Source: Pseudomonadota bacterium (GTDB lineage Bacteria; Pseudomonadota; Alphaproteobacteria; Acetobacterales; Acetobacteraceae). Taken from it: a DNA stretch of 64,000 bases. Both the position numbers and the translations under genes were made by a program. The stretch spans positions 62,001-126,000 of the forward strand of contig JAJZBV010000002.1 in assembly GCA_021851785.1 (NCBI GenBank), written 5' to 3'. Of the stretch, positions 7,821-17,551 are shown in pieces. The notes beneath the pieces are model-generated. The model was given only the letters and a program-made list of their open reading frames with translations, ran no database searches and had not been told where the DNA came from. Numbering within the stretch: the first letter of the stretch is position 1; each line of letters starts with the position of its first letter.

Positions 7821-9062
7821 ATGAGCGATTACATTGACGTCACCGGCGGCGATGGCGCGCATTTCCGCGCCTATCGCGCCTTGCCGCGCGCCGGATCCGG
7901 GCCGGTGATCGTGCTGCTGCAGGAGATTTTTGGCGTCAATAGGCATATCCGCGAGGTCGCGGATTTCTACGCCGAGGAAGGCTATGTGGTTCTGGCGCCC
8001 GATCTGTTCCGCCAGTTCGCCCCCGGCATCGAGCTTGATTATGACGAGGCCGGGCGCGCCCAGGCTTTCGCCTATTATGAAAAATTCGATATCGCGCGGG
8101 CGCTCGCCGACATCGAAGCGACCGTCCGCCTCGCCCGCACGCTCCCCGAGGCACGCGGCGAGGGCGGGCGGGCGCGGGTCGCGGCGCTCGGGTTCTGCCT
8201 CGGCGGCAAGCTCGCCTATCTCGCCGCTTCGGCCTCGGGCGTCGATGCCGCGGTCAGCTATTACGGCGTCGGGATCGAAAAAGCGCTCGCCGAATCAGCG
8301 AACATCACCTGCCCGATGGGGCTCCATTTCGCCGGCCACGACCGTTTCACCCCACCCGAGGTGATCGCGGCGATCCGCGCCCATTTCGCCGCCCGGCCGG
8401 AGGTCGAGATTTTCGTCTATCCCGACGCCGATCATGCCTTCAATCGCCCGGGGGATCATTTCCACAAACCCTCCGCCCTGATGGCGCATACCCGGACGCT
8501 CGCGCTTCTGCGCCGCGTGATGGGGCCGCGCTATGATCTCTCGGCGCTCTGGGACAAGCATTGTGAATACGAATTCGCGACCCGCGACGTCGAGGCGACG
8601 ATGGCGACCATGGTCGCCGAGCCCTATGTCAACCATATCCCGACCATGACCGGCGGCTATGGCCATCGCGATCTGCATCGCTTCTACAAAAACCATTTCA
8701 TTTTCAGCAATCCCGCCGATACCAGGCTGGTGCCGATCTCGCGCACCGTCGGCGTCGATCGCGTGGTCGATGAGATGCTGTTCTGCTTCACCCATGACCG
8801 CGAGATCGACTGGATGCTGCCCGGCATCCCGCCGACCGGGAAATATGTCGAGGTGCCGCTGATCGCGATCGTCAATTTCCGCGGGGATAAGCTCTATAAC
8901 GAGCATATCTACTGGGATCAGGCCTCGGTCCTGGTGCAGATCGGGCTGCTCGATCCCGCGAAGACGCCGGCCGTCGCCGGCGCCGAAACGGCGCGGAAAC
9001 TGCTCGATCCGGCATTGCCGTCAAATACGCTGATGCGGGCCTGGGCGAAATCCGCGCCGTAG
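7821..9062 (+). CDS. Dienelactone hydrolase fused to SnoaL/NTF2-like domain
   Basis: Fusion of 413 residues. The N-terminal 230 or so residues form an alpha/beta hydrolase of the dienelactone hydrolase family: LLQEIFG near the oxyanion region, the nucleophile in GFCLGGK (Cys, as in classical DLH), an Asp in the FAGHD segment and the His in DADHAFNR. The C-terminal part (about 255-410) starts near SALWDKHCEYEF and resembles SnoaL/NTF2-like cone domains (YVNHIPTMTGGYG, then an INFRGDKLYNEHIYWDQ strand). DLH enzymes open cyclic lactones; the second domain may be a second enzyme or a substrate pocket. The ATG at 7821 follows GGGGGAAG; an upstream in-frame ATG at 7764 lacks an RBS. The gene stands alone and is followed by a hairpin repeat. 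Confidence 0.85.
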   Translation: MSDYIDVTGGDGAHFRAYRALPRAGSGPVIVLLQEIFGVNRHIREVADFYAEEGYVVLAPDLFRQFAPGIELDYDEAGRAQAFAYYEKFDIARALADIEATVRLARTLPEARGEGGRARVAALGFCLGGKLAYLAASASGVDAAVSYYGVGIEKALAESANITCPMGLHFAGHDRFTPPEVIAAIRAHFAARPEVEIFVYPDADHAFNRPGDHFHKPSALMAHTRTLALLRRVMGPRYDLSALWDKHCEYEFATRDVEATMATMVAEPYVNHIPTMTGGYGHRDLHRFYKNHFIFSNPADTRLVPISRTVGVDRVVDEMLFCFTHDREIDWMLPGIPPTGKYVEVPLIAIVNFRGDKLYNEHIYWDQASVLVQIGLLDPAKTPAVAGAETARKLLDPALPSNTLMRAWAKSAP

Positions 9063-9078
9063 AAAGGCAAGGAAGAAA

Positions 9079-9102
9079 GGTTCTTTTTTGAAAAAAAGAA
9101 CC
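9079..9102. repeat. Hairpin repeat family, copy 1 (first module only)
   Basis: A perfect 11-bp stem (GGTTCTTTTTT/AAAAAAGAACC) with a minimal loop, followed by an A- and T-rich run, lies 17 bp after the dienelactone hydrolase gene. The same core recurs at 27305 and 63901, where further hairpins follow; here the second and third modules are missing. It may work as a bidirectional terminator between the two convergent genes. Confidence 0.7.
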
Positions 9103-9198
9103 AAAAATTTTTATCCGTTGGTCCCCGTTTGCCTGAAGCGAAATCGTCTGGAGTGCGAATCGCTCGATAAAAAAAGACATTTGAGCATAGTCCATGCT

Positions 9199-9888
9199 TC
9201 AGTGCGCGCGGCGCATCCACTCAGCGTTGTGGCAAATCTCCCGCACCGCATCAATCAATCCATAATGGACCAGATTCGATGACGCCCGAACGGAAGGGTG
9301 TGAAAAGGAAATAGCGTATTTGTTTTGTTCGTATTCATAATATTCTATGCCTCTCGTTGTGATATTCCAAGGAAGGCCGCCTGACTCTCCAAAGATGTAT
9401 GAAAAAGCTTTAGCTACGTCAGATCCGCAACATATGACAAGATCGGCGTGGTAAAGATTAAATTGTTCGTGAATAAATTTTTGATCGCGAGTTACGCTGT
9501 TCCGCAAATTGACGCGATCAACCGCATGTCCGCCTGGTGTTTTTTTCAGATTCATCGCCGCGATGCTTTGTAATTCTGCAATTCTCTGCTCGTCGGCAAC
9601 ATTATTTAACTGATCCCAGGGCATTTCATTTGGAAGATTTCTGATGGCGCGCAGCCATCGGGTCGCATTGCCAAACGTCTGCCATCGTCCGCCATCTCGC
9701 AGAAATTCACGAAGACACCATTCACCGCCGTCTGGGTCGTTGACTTCTTTCAGCAGGAGTAAAATCTTGGGGTTGCTTTCAAGATACAACGCTTCATTGA
9801 CGACGCCGTCAGTGACAAATTGTCCTTGCAATTCGTTAGGCAGTGAGTTGCGCCAGCGAGCAAAGATGTTTTCCTCACATTCGCGCAT
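9199..9888 (-). CDS. Hypothetical protein, possible uracil-DNA-glycosylase-like fold
   Basis: Protein of 229 residues starting at the ATG preceded by AAAGG. Upstream in-frame sequence to 10251 overlaps the EthD gene and is a shadow. GC content is clearly below that of the neighbours and codon use is AT-rich, which suggests recent acquisition. The order of motifs resembles the UDG superfamily: a hydrophobic strand KILLLLKEVN near the N-terminus, AAMNLKKTPGG in the middle, LYHADLVICCGSDVAKAF, then SFSHPS near the C-terminus, where UDGs have their HPS/HPL loop. The catalytic Asp/Asn positions are not clear, so enzymatic activity is uncertain. It could be a nucleic-acid-related accessory or defence gene, or a neutral passenger. 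Confidence 0.6.
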   Translation of the reverse strand: MRECEENIFARWRNSLPNELQGQFVTDGVVNEALYLESNPKILLLLKEVNDPDGGEWCLREFLRDGGRWQTFGNATRWLRAIRNLPNEMPWDQLNNVADEQRIAELQSIAAMNLKKTPGGHAVDRVNLRNSVTRDQKFIHEQFNLYHADLVICCGSDVAKAFSYIFGESGGLPWNITTRGIEYYEYEQNKYAISFSHPSVRASSNLVHYGLIDAVREICHNAEWMRRAH

Positions 9889-9967
9889 ATTTTTGGACCT
9901 TTGTTTGCAATGCAGTGGAAATCGATACAGCTTAAGTGTTTGCTGTGTGGATTCCGCGATCGCCGGT

Positions 9968-10279
9968 CTATGAACGGATGGCGCTGATCTGGAGCATCGG
10001 CGCGATGTCGGTGTAGTTCGGGACATCGGCCATGATCTCCTTGGCGTGGGGATGAAACGCCGCCTGGAAAGCGTCCACGCTGTCGAAATAGAGATGCGCC
10101 GCCCCCACGAACGGCGCCGGCGCGCCCGGCGTGCCGCCGGCCAGCCCCTCATCGATTTCGGTTTTCTTGAGCGCGGCGCCGAGTTTCCCCCGCACCATCG
10201 GAATATGCGTCGCGCAGTAATAGGCCATGTCGAAGCGCTTGTTTTCGCCATGCGGGTAGAGAACGCTGACCTTGATCAT
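9968..10279 (-). CDS. EthD family protein
   Basis: Small protein of 103 residues with the ferredoxin-like EthD fold pattern: MIKVSVLYPHGENKRFD, then YYCATHIPMVRGKL, then a strand HLYFDSVDAFQAAFHPHAKEI. Proteins of this family accompany catabolic oxygenases, and their own role is not settled. The start is the ATG at 10279 with GGAGGT directly upstream; a longer frame to 10330 lacks an RBS. It lies between the low-GC hypothetical and the EipB gene on the same strand. Confidence 0.85.
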   Translation of the reverse strand: MIKVSVLYPHGENKRFDMAYYCATHIPMVRGKLGAALKKTEIDEGLAGGTPGAPAPFVGAAHLYFDSVDAFQAAFHPHAKEIMADVPNYTDIAPMLQISAIRS

Positions 10280-10352
10280 CCTGGACCTCCCCGGTTTTGC
10301 TTGTCGCCGCGCCGAGGTAACCACGCCCACCGAAACACGGCAAGTCAGGGGC

Positions 10353-11237
10353 TCAGCAATGATGGGGGGAGGCGAGCTTGAATTGGTCGAGTTTGCCCTG
10401 CATCACGAAATCGCCGAAATCCATGTTCAACTGATCGGCGACGCCGTTTTCCCAATAATGCATGCCGACCTCGTAATCCGGCTCGGACGCATCCGGCGTG
10501 CGGTCGAAAAACGCCACATGCACCTCCCCGCTCGGCAGCGCGGCAAGCGGGGCGAAACGGAACGGCGCGGGCTTGTGCCATGACGTGATCACCACCGAGG
10601 TATCCTGCGCGCCGGTATCGCCGGTGCCGTCGAACAGCGGCAGGGCGAGGATTTTCTTGCCCTGCTCGGCGGCGGCGATGATGGTCGCGGTGTGCCACAT
10701 CGGAAACAGCGTGCCGGTGGGCAGTTTTTGCACGTCCACCTTGGGCATCGTGTAGCGCACCTCGCCGGCGCCGCCGGGATGATCGACCGAGGCCTCGCCG
10801 GAGGTCACCTCGGTGGTCGCGGCATCGGTGGTCTGGCGCATGCGGAAACGCATCCTGAGACCGTCCTTCGATTCCCAGGTGGCGTAATCGGACACCATGC
10901 GCACATCCTGGCCGTCACGATTGGTGATGGTCATTTCCAGGCGCTGCTGCACCGCCCAGCCATCGCAGGCATCCATGACCTCATAGCTCATCGTGCCCGT
11001 CGCCGCGATGACATCGCCGCCATGGGTGGTATCGAGAGCGAGCTTGTAGAAGGCCCGGTGCGCCGCGAGACCGGCGGCGATTTTCGCCGCCGAGGGTTCG
11101 CCGAGATGGGCCGCCGGATTATCCGCGGCCCGCGTAAGCGGCCCCGGCGGCTCGGCGCCGGCCTGGAGCGGGGCGGTCAGACAAAAAACGGCCAAGCCGG
11201 CCAGAAGCCAAGGGTTCATGCGCGTCGCACTCCGCAT
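10353..11237 (-). CDS. eipB: EipB family periplasmic protein (DUF1849)
   Basis: Exported protein of about 294 residues with a signal peptide ending near LQAGAEPPG. Sequence features match DUF1849/EipB: LALDTTHGGDVIAATGTMSYEVMDACDGWAVQQRL read as successive strands, LPTGTLFPMWHT, and a terminal cysteine (HHC) that could pair with the Cys in DACDGW, as in Brucella EipB. EipB is a periplasmic beta-spiral protein needed for envelope integrity in alphaproteobacteria. Start choice is uncertain: ATG codons at 11252, 11237 and 11219 are all in frame, and 11237 gives a signal peptide with positive n-region charges. Upstream on the same strand is aspS. Confidence 0.85.
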   Translation of the reverse strand: MRSATRMNPWLLAGLAVFCLTAPLQAGAEPPGPLTRAADNPAAHLGEPSAAKIAAGLAAHRAFYKLALDTTHGGDVIAATGTMSYEVMDACDGWAVQQRLEMTITNRDGQDVRMVSDYATWESKDGLRMRFRMRQTTDAATTEVTSGEASVDHPGGAGEVRYTMPKVDVQKLPTGTLFPMWHTATIIAAAEQGKKILALPLFDGTGDTGAQDTSVVITSWHKPAPFRFAPLAALPSGEVHVAFFDRTPDASEPDYEVGMHYWENGVADQLNMDFGDFVMQGKLDQFKLASPHHC

Positions 11238-11299
11238 ACGGTCGGATGACATTAGGTGCGCCTTGGCGCCTTCGCTAGCCACGGACTTGCGATCACCGC

Positions 11300-13102
11300 T
11301 CAGGGGGCAGCTTTGGGAGGGGCATTTTTTTGCGGCGCCAGATCGAGCCGGAGCGACAATTCGCGGAGCCGCGCCGGCGCCACCTCGGCCGGCGCCCCCA
11401 TCATCAGATCCTCGCCCTGCTGGTTGAGCGGAAACAGGATCACCTCGCGGATATTGGGCTCGTCGGCGAGCAGCATCACGATGCGGTCGATCCCCGGCGC
11501 GGCCCCTCCATGCGGCGGCGCGCCATAGCGGAAGGCGTTGAGCATGCCGCCGAACCGTGCCTCCACCACATCCGCGCCGTAGCCCGCGATGGCGAAGGCC
11601 TTGAGCATGATATCGGCGCGATGGTTGCGGATCGCGCCGGACGACAATTCGATCCCATTGCAGACGATATCGTATTGATAGGCCTTGATGGTCAGCGGAT
11701 CCTGGCTCTCCAGCGCGGCGAGCCCGCCTTGCGGCATGCTGAACGGGTTGTGGCTGAAATCGATCTCGCCGCTCTCCTCGTTCCGCTCATACATCGGGAA
11801 ATCGGTGATCCAGCAGAAGCGGAAGGCGTTTTTCTCACAGATATCGAGTTCGGCGCCGAGCCGGGCGCGGACGAGACCGGCGAATTTTTCCGTCGCCGCC
11901 GGCGCGCCGGCGGCGAAAAATACCGCATCCCCCGGACCCGCGCCACAGAGCGCGCGGATCGCCTCGGCGCGCTCGGGTTCAAGATTGCGTGCGATCGGCC
12001 CCTTGGCGCCGTCAGCCTCGAACACGAGATAGCCGAGCCCGCCACCCCCCTCGGCCCGCGCCCACTCATTCAATTTATCGTAGAACGACCGCGGCCGCGC
12101 CGCCGCCCCCGGCGCCGGAATGGCGCGCACGATGCCGCCTTGGGCGGCGATCCTGGCGAACAGGCCGAACCCGGAGCCGGCGAACTGCGCCGTGACGTCG
12201 CGGATCCGCAAGGGGTTGCGCAAATCGGGCTTGTCGGAGCCGAACGCGAGCAGGGCCTCGTCATAGGGGATGCGCGGAAACGGCGCCGGCGTCACCGCGC
12301 GGCCAGCGGCGAATTCCTCGAACACCCCGGCGATCACCGGCTCGATGGCCGCGAAAACATCCTCTTGGGTGACAAAGCTCATCTCGAAATCGAGCTGATA
12401 GAACTCTCCCGGCGAGCGGTCGGCGCGCGAGGCTTCGTCGCGGAAGCAGGGCGCGATCTGAAAATAGCGATCGAAGCCGGCGACCATGCAGAGCTGCTTG
12501 AATTGCTGCGGCGCTTGCGGAAGGGCGTAGAACTTGCCCGGATGCAGCCGCGCCGGCACCAGAAAATCGCGCGCCCCCTCGGGCGAGGAGGCGGTCAGGA
12601 TCGGGGTCTGGAACTCGGTGAAGCGGCGCGCGATCATCCGCTGGCGGATCGAGGTGATGACCTGGCTGCGGAGCAGGATATTGCGATGCACGCGCTCGCG
12701 GCGAAGATCGAGGAAACGGTATTTGAGGCGGAGGTCATCGGGGAATTGCGCCTCGCCGGCGACCTGGATCGGCAGGACATCGGCCGCCGATTGCACCTCC
12801 AGGGTCTCGACCCGAAGCTCGATCGCGCCGGTCGCGAGCTTCGGATTGACGGTGCCCGGCGCCCGCGCCACCACCTCGCCGGTGACGGTGATGACGCTCT
12901 CGACCCGCAGCCGCTCGGCCTCGGCGAAAACCGGCTTGCCCTGGGCGATGACGCATTGCGTCAGGCCGAAATGGTCGCGGAGATCGATGAACAACAGCCC
13001 GCCATGGTCACGCTTGGCATGCACCCAGCCGGAGAGCCGGGCGACCCCGCCGATCTTGCCGGCGTCGAGTTCGGCGCAATGGTGGCTGCGATAGACATGC
13101 AT
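11300..13102 (-). CDS. aspS: Aspartyl-tRNA synthetase
   Basis: Class II aminoacyl-tRNA synthetase of 600 residues. N-terminal OB-fold anticodon-binding domain (about 15-105, [21 protein letters not shown]), motif 2 region [24 protein letters not shown] with catalytic Arg and Glu, the bacterial GAD insertion domain (about 285-420), and motif 3 [11 protein letters not shown] near the end. As in many bacteria without AsnRS it may be non-discriminating and also charge tRNA-Asn; the sequence alone does not settle this. Start is the ATG at 13102 with GAGG upstream; the frame is open to 13375 but that part lacks family similarity. Divergent from rnd with a 139-bp spacer. Confidence 0.97.
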   Translation of the reverse strand: MHVYRSHHCAELDAGKIGGVARLSGWVHAKRDHGGLLFIDLRDHFGLTQCVIAQGKPVFAEAERLRVESVITVTGEVVARAPGTVNPKLATGAIELRVETLEVQSAADVLPIQVAGEAQFPDDLRLKYRFLDLRRERVHRNILLRSQVITSIRQRMIARRFTEFQTPILTASSPEGARDFLVPARLHPGKFYALPQAPQQFKQLCMVAGFDRYFQIAPCFRDEASRADRSPGEFYQLDFEMSFVTQEDVFAAIEPVIAGVFEEFAAGRAVTPAPFPRIPYDEALLAFGSDKPDLRNPLRIRDVTAQFAGSGFGLFARIAAQGGIVRAIPAPGAAARPRSFYDKLNEWARAEGGGGLGYLVFEADGAKGPIARNLEPERAEAIRALCGAGPGDAVFFAAGAPAATEKFAGLVRARLGAELDICEKNAFRFCWITDFPMYERNEESGEIDFSHNPFSMPQGGLAALESQDPLTIKAYQYDIVCNGIELSSGAIRNHRADIMLKAFAIAGYGADVVEARFGGMLNAFRYGAPPHGGAAPGIDRIVMLLADEPNIREVILFPLNQQGEDLMMGAPAEVAPARLRELSLRLDLAPQKNAPPKAAP

Positions 13103-13241
13103 GATGGTGATCCTCGGCCCCGGCGGGGCGGGGCGAAAAGGGGCGGATGGGCGCGGCAGACAAGCCAGCGCCCGCGCCCCTGTCAAGCCCCGCTGCCAAG
13201 CGGACTTTCCCGGGGCGCCGGCCTCGTGTAGAGGTGGCCCG

Positions 13242-14435
13242 ATGTCTCGCTCGTCCCGCACGGATTTTCCCGCCCCGCACCTGATCACCACCACCACGGC
13301 CCTCGCCGAGTTCTGCGCGCGTCTCCGCGCCGAGAGGTTCGTCACCATCGATACCGAGTTCATGCGCGAGCGCACCTATTGGCCGGAGCTGTGCATCGTG
13401 CAGGTCGCCGGCGCCGCCGAGGTCGCGATCATCGACGCCGAGGCCGAGGGCATCGATCTCGCGCCGCTCGGGGCCTTGCTCGCCGATCCCGCGGTGTTGA
13501 AGGTGGTTCACGCCGGGCGTCAGGACGTCGAGATTTTCGTGCTCAAATTCGGCGCCGTGCCGACCCCGCTTTTCGATACCCAGATCGCCGCCATGGTCGC
13601 CGGCTTCGGCGATCAGGTCGGCTATGAGGCGCTGGTCGCGGCGCTCGGTGACGGCCAGATCGATAAATCGCACCGCTTCAGCGATTGGTCGGTGCGGCCG
13701 CTGTCACCGGCGCAGATCGCCTATGCCGCCGCCGATGTCACCCATTTGCGGGCGGTGTTCGAGCGCCTCAAGGCGCGGCTTGCGCGGGACGGGCGGGACT
13801 CCTGGGTTGCCGAGGAAATGGCGGCGCTCGCCGATCCCGCGACCTACCGCGCCGACCCTGAAACCGCCTGGGAGCGGCTGCGCTCGCGCAGCGGCAATCG
13901 CCGTTTCCTCGCCATGCTGCAGGCACTCGCCGCGTGGCGCGAGCGCGAGGCGCAGCGCATCAACATCCCTCGCCAGCGCCTCCTGAAAGACGAGACGCTG
14001 ATGGAAATCGCCGCCTCCGCCCCGGAAACGGCGGACGCGCTGGCCCGCGCGCGTGGCATCTCCAAGGGCTTCGCGGAGGGAAAAACCGGCCAGGGGCTGC
14101 TCGAGATCATCGCCGCGACCGGCGCCCTCCCCGACACCGCGCTCCCCGAGCCGCCGCGCCCGCGTGAGGGGCCGCGCCCCTCGCCGGGCCTGGTCGCGCT
14201 GTTGAAGGTATTGCTCGCGGCGCGGTGCGAGGAGCACCACGTCGCCCCCCGGCTGCTCGCCTCCAGCGAGGAGATCGAGCGCCTCGCCGCCGAGGACGAG
14301 CCCGATATCCCGGCGCTCCATGGCTGGCGGCGGCAGGTGTTCGGCGAGGCGGCGCTGGCGCTCAAGGCCGGGCGGGTCGCGCTCGGCACCGCGGGCAAAC
14401 GGATCACTCTGGTGCCGATCGCCGCCGCCGGCTGA
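13242..14435 (+). CDS. rnd: Ribonuclease D
   Basis: 3'-5' exoribonuclease of 397 residues that trims tRNA and other stable RNAs. DEDDy exonuclease motifs are visible: DTEF (Exo I), [10 protein letters not shown] (Exo II) and YAAADVTHL (Exo III with Tyr and Asp). They are followed by two HRDC-like helical domains (about 210-290 and 315-385). The ATG at 13242 follows GAGGTGG. It ends 24 bp from the convergent flgD gene. Confidence 0.95.
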   Translation: MSRSSRTDFPAPHLITTTTALAEFCARLRAERFVTIDTEFMRERTYWPELCIVQVAGAAEVAIIDAEAEGIDLAPLGALLADPAVLKVVHAGRQDVEIFVLKFGAVPTPLFDTQIAAMVAGFGDQVGYEALVAALGDGQIDKSHRFSDWSVRPLSPAQIAYAAADVTHLRAVFERLKARLARDGRDSWVAEEMAALADPATYRADPETAWERLRSRSGNRRFLAMLQALAAWREREAQRINIPRQRLLKDETLMEIAASAPETADALARARGISKGFAEGKTGQGLLEIIAATGALPDTALPEPPRPREGPRPSPGLVALLKVLLAARCEEHHVAPRLLASSEEIERLAAEDEPDIPALHGWRRQVFGEAALALKAGRVALGTAGKRITLVPIAAAG

Positions 14436-14458
14436 CCCTCCTCTCCGTGTGCCGTGGG

Positions 14459-15190
14459 TCAGTTCACGACCTGCTGGATATTGCCCATGCTGGTCGAAAC
14501 CCCGCCCATCTGGAGATCGACGGCGCCGGTTTGGGCGGAAACGCCGGTGACGGTGCCCTGGACGGTGAAGGGCACCGCGGTCGGGGTCGAGCCATTCACG
14601 CCGCCGAAGATCGCGACCGTGTAGGCGCCGTCCGGTGCCGTCGTGCCGGCGCTCGTCTGGCCGTTCCAGGTCCAGGTATTCGCCCCTTGCGTTGCCTGGA
14701 GCGAGATGTTGTTCACCTGCTGGCCGGCGGCGTTGTAGACCGCGATCGAGACCGGCTCGGCGGCGGGCGCCGTGAAGGTCAGTGTGCCGCTGCCGTTTTG
14801 CAGCGGCAACTGGTTGGTGTTGACGTCGACCTTCTTGCCGACGATCGAGGAGGCCTGCAGCATCTCGTCGCCCTGGGTGAGCTGGATCAGCTTGGTCAGG
14901 CTGCCATTGGTGTTGATCTGCTGCTCGACGCCGGTGAATTGCACCAGCTCGGTGGTGAACTGATTGGTGTTCATCGGGCTGGTCGGATCCTGGTTCTGCA
15001 ATTGGGTCATCAGCATATTGAGAAAATCTTTGAAATTGCTGGAAAGCGAGGTGAGCGGGTTGCTCGCCGAGCTGCTGGTCGTGCTGGCGGCGCTGGCGGT
15101 GGCGGAGGAGGCATTGGCGGCGACCGCCTGGGCCGCGGCGGCGGAGGCGGCGGCGCTGTTTTGCTGGGAGGAGACGCTGGCGAGGGTCAT
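14459..15190 (-). CDS. flgD: Flagellar hook assembly protein (hook cap)
   Basis: FlgD, 243 residues, caps the growing hook and guides FlgE subunits into place. The N-terminal 45 residues are Ser/Ala-rich and disordered. The conserved FlgD segment follows: DFLNMLMTQLQNQDPTSPMN, then QFTGVEQQ, then the C-terminal FlgD-Ig and Tudor-like part with GANTWTWNGQ and PDGAYTVAI. The ATG follows AGGAG. It lies 45 bp after fliK on the same strand, so the two are probably one transcript driven from the sigma-54-like promoter upstream of fliK. Confidence 0.93.
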   Translation of the reverse strand: MTLASVSSQQNSAAASAAAAQAVAANASSATASAASTTSSSASNPLTSLSSNFKDFLNMLMTQLQNQDPTSPMNTNQFTTELVQFTGVEQQINTNGSLTKLIQLTQGDEMLQASSIVGKKVDVNTNQLPLQNGSGTLTFTAPAAEPVSIAVYNAAGQQVNNISLQATQGANTWTWNGQTSAGTTAPDGAYTVAIFGGVNGSTPTAVPFTVQGTVTGVSAQTGAVDLQMGGVSTSMGNIQQVVN

Positions 15191-15235
15191 GGGGATGACA
15201 ACTCCTATCGACGGGATGAAGGTCAGGCGGGCGGA

Positions 15236-17251
15236 TCAGGCGGTGATATCGAGGCCGGCGCGGAGCCATGACGGCATGGCGGTGGGGGTGATCCCCTCGG
15301 CGCCGAACGCGCCGCCGCTCGCCGTGCCATGGAACTGTCCTTGGCCGGCGGTGCCATTCCCCCGCTGGCCGGTTCCGCCGTGGCCCGGCGAGCCGAAGCC
15401 GGATTGAGCAAGAAACGCGCCAGAACCGCCGCCGGTGGTGGCTGGCCCGGAGCCGGATCCCGACCCTGGGTTGTTCGGGGGTGGGTTGCCGCCGCCAGGC
15501 GTGCCGCCGGCGCCAGCGCCAAAATTCCCCGCCCCCTGGCCAGGCGCCGCCGCCGAGGCGGCAAAAGCGGTGTCATTCGTCGCTGCCGCGTTCATCGCCG
15601 CGCCGTTAGCCGGTGAAATCGCGGCGGTGGGGGCAAGGTGGAAGCTCAGCACCCGCCCACCGGCCGCCGAGACGCCGGCGCGGTCGAGGGCGGCCTGCAA
15701 CTGCCCCTGATCATGCACCAACGCGGCAAGCGTTGCCGGGCGCTCGGCAAGAATTTGCACCTGCGTCGGCCCGGATTTCGGTTGAATGAGCGCGATCTGC
15801 ACCTGCCCGAGGCTCTCGGGATGGAGCTGAACCGTCAGCCGCGCCGCGCCATTCGCGTCCTGGGTGAAGGCGGCGAGGGCGGCCGGGGCCTGGCTTGCGA
15901 TCTGGCTCGTGACCTGGTTGGTGATGGCCGGGTTGGCGGCGGTGGGCGTCGCCGCGGCCCCGTTCGCGGCGGCGGCGTTCAGGCTGAGGGCGGAGGCGCT
16001 CGCCTGAGCGGCGAGGAGCGCGTTGGCGGGATTGCCGCTGCTGTTGGCCGCGTGCGCCGCGCCCGGCGGGGTCGTGGTCGTTGTCGGGGCCGAGGCCGGG
16101 GCCGGGGCCGGGCTCGCGGAACCAATGGCGCCCTTGATCGGGGGCTGTGCGGGCGCGGCGCTGGTAAAGGACGCAAGATTCGTCGGCGCCGAGGGAGACG
16201 CGGAAGCTGGTGCCGCCTGGGCGGCTTTGGCGGCGGGCGCGGCCTGGGTTGCCGAAGGGCCGCGGGGCGCGTTCGGCGCCGGAGCGATGACGGGATTGGC
16301 CGCCGCCAGCATAGCGCCTTGCTGTGCCGCGGCATCGACGCCGGCGGCCGTTTCTGCGGCGGCCGTTTCTGCGGTGGCCGGCGCTGCGGTGGCCGCCGCT
16401 GCAGACGCCAGAACGATTCGCGGCTTGCGGCCGGACGCTATGTCGCTGATGCCAGCGGTCTGGCTGGGCGACGATATGGCGGTTGCGGGTGTGGCCGGGG
16501 GAGGCTGGGGTGGCGGCGCTTGGGCGGCGACGACGGCGGGCGTGCCCACCGCCGCGCCCGCCGCCGCGGGAGGGGCCATTTTGGCCCCGTAACCCAGCCG
16601 CTTTTTTGCGGCAATCACGCTCGCGGCGGCGTTTTGATGCACGGCCGCGGCGATCGAGAGGGCATTGACCGACGATACCGCCGATGACGGCGCCGACGCC
16701 GGTGTTGTCGGAGGCGGCGCGGTCGGGGCTGGGGGCGTTGCCGCCGCGGAGGGTCGCGCTTGAGAGGGCGCGGGTGGTATTTCCCCTGGGGACGCGGCGT
16801 CCGCCGAGCGTGATCCCGGCCCGGCCTGGCCGGGTTGCGCGGCCATGGTCGATGCCGCGGGCGATACGTTGGAAGATGTGGGCGATGTGGGCGATGCGGG
16901 CGATGCGGCGATCGGGTTCGCCGGCAGGCCGGTGAGTTTTGCCGCGGGCATCGGCGAGGCCGCCTTGCCGGCGCTCGCCGCCGCCGGAGCGGGCGAGGGG
17001 GTGGTGGCTGGCTTGGCGGGCGGGGCGTTGGCCGTGCCGCTGCCGGCGGCCTGATTAGCGGCGGGGGCGAATGGCGCTTGCGCTTGCGCCTGTTGCAGGT
17101 GCTGCGCGAAACCCGCCGCCGGGGCCGCTTGGGCCGCGCCATCGCCGGCCGGGGTGTTTGCGCCGCCGCCGGTCGGGGCCCCGGCCGGCGTCATGGCGGA
17201 CCCTGGCGCGAGCGTTGGCGATGATGGCAGCGGCAAGGCGGCGAGCTGCAT
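15236..17251 (-). CDS. fliK: Flagellar hook-length control protein
   Basis: FliK, 671 residues from the ATG at 17251 (GGAGAGG upstream). The frame is open to 17728, but that region overlaps the divergent flagellar promoter zone. Most of the protein is an extended Ala/Pro-rich, low-complexity ruler region. The C-terminal Flg_hook domain is recognisable by RLTVQLHPESLGQVQIALI and the following QVQILAERPATLAAL. FliK measures hook length and switches the export gate from hook to filament substrates. Length is greater than in enterics (about 400), which fits the long low-complexity part. Followed by flgD. Confidence 0.9.
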   Translation of the reverse strand: MQLAALPLPSSPTLAPGSAMTPAGAPTGGGANTPAGDGAAQAAPAAGFAQHLQQAQAQAPFAPAANQAAGSGTANAPPAKPATTPSPAPAAASAGKAASPMPAAKLTGLPANPIAASPASPTSPTSSNVSPAASTMAAQPGQAGPGSRSADAASPGEIPPAPSQARPSAAATPPAPTAPPPTTPASAPSSAVSSVNALSIAAAVHQNAAASVIAAKKRLGYGAKMAPPAAAGAAVGTPAVVAAQAPPPQPPPATPATAISSPSQTAGISDIASGRKPRIVLASAAAATAAPATAETAAAETAAGVDAAAQQGAMLAAANPVIAPAPNAPRGPSATQAAPAAKAAQAAPASASPSAPTNLASFTSAAPAQPPIKGAIGSASPAPAPASAPTTTTTPPGAAHAANSSGNPANALLAAQASASALSLNAAAANGAAATPTAANPAITNQVTSQIASQAPAALAAFTQDANGAARLTVQLHPESLGQVQIALIQPKSGPTQVQILAERPATLAALVHDQGQLQAALDRAGVSAAGGRVLSFHLAPTAAISPANGAAMNAAATNDTAFAASAAAPGQGAGNFGAGAGGTPGGGNPPPNNPGSGSGSGPATTGGGSGAFLAQSGFGSPGHGGTGQRGNGTAGQGQFHGTASGGAFGAEGITPTAMPSWLRAGLDITA

Positions 17252-17298
17252 GCGGAAACCTCTCCGGCCGGCCGGGACGGCATGGCCGCAACGAACTT

Positions 17299-17315
17299 TG
17301 CAAACCCTGGGCCAA
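17299..17315 (-). promoter_or_regulatory. Sigma-54-like promoter for fliK-flgD
   Basis: On the minus strand the sequence TTGGCCCAGGGTTTGCA has GG and GC separated by exactly ten bases, the invariant -24/-12 geometry, in a good match to TTGGCACRNNNTTGCW. The predicted start would be near 17288, about 37 bases before the fliK ATG. Confidence 0.55.
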
Positions 17316-17551
17316 GCGGCGGGGGCGGCGGCCAGGCGTTGCGCCGCCGCCGCGGTCTCCATCGCGGCGTGGGCATGGCCGCGTTTTGCCTGTCCGCCGC
17401 CCGGCGCGCGGCGATCCCGCCGGCGCCGGGCGGCAAAGCCTGCCGGGTCAACCCTGCCGGGCGGCGCGGGATTCCGGTGCCTGGCTCCGCGCCGACGCCG
17501 GCGCATCGGCGGGTTTTCAGCAAATGGGCGGCAAAATCGCCCGGGCAGGTT

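Noticed and set aside
11330-13231. 633-residue open frame opposite aspS
   Set aside because: Antisense shadow of aspS with biased composition and no recognisable domain.
16615-17142. Arg/Pro-rich frames inside fliK
   Set aside because: Shadows of the Ala/Pro-rich ruler region of FliK in other frames.
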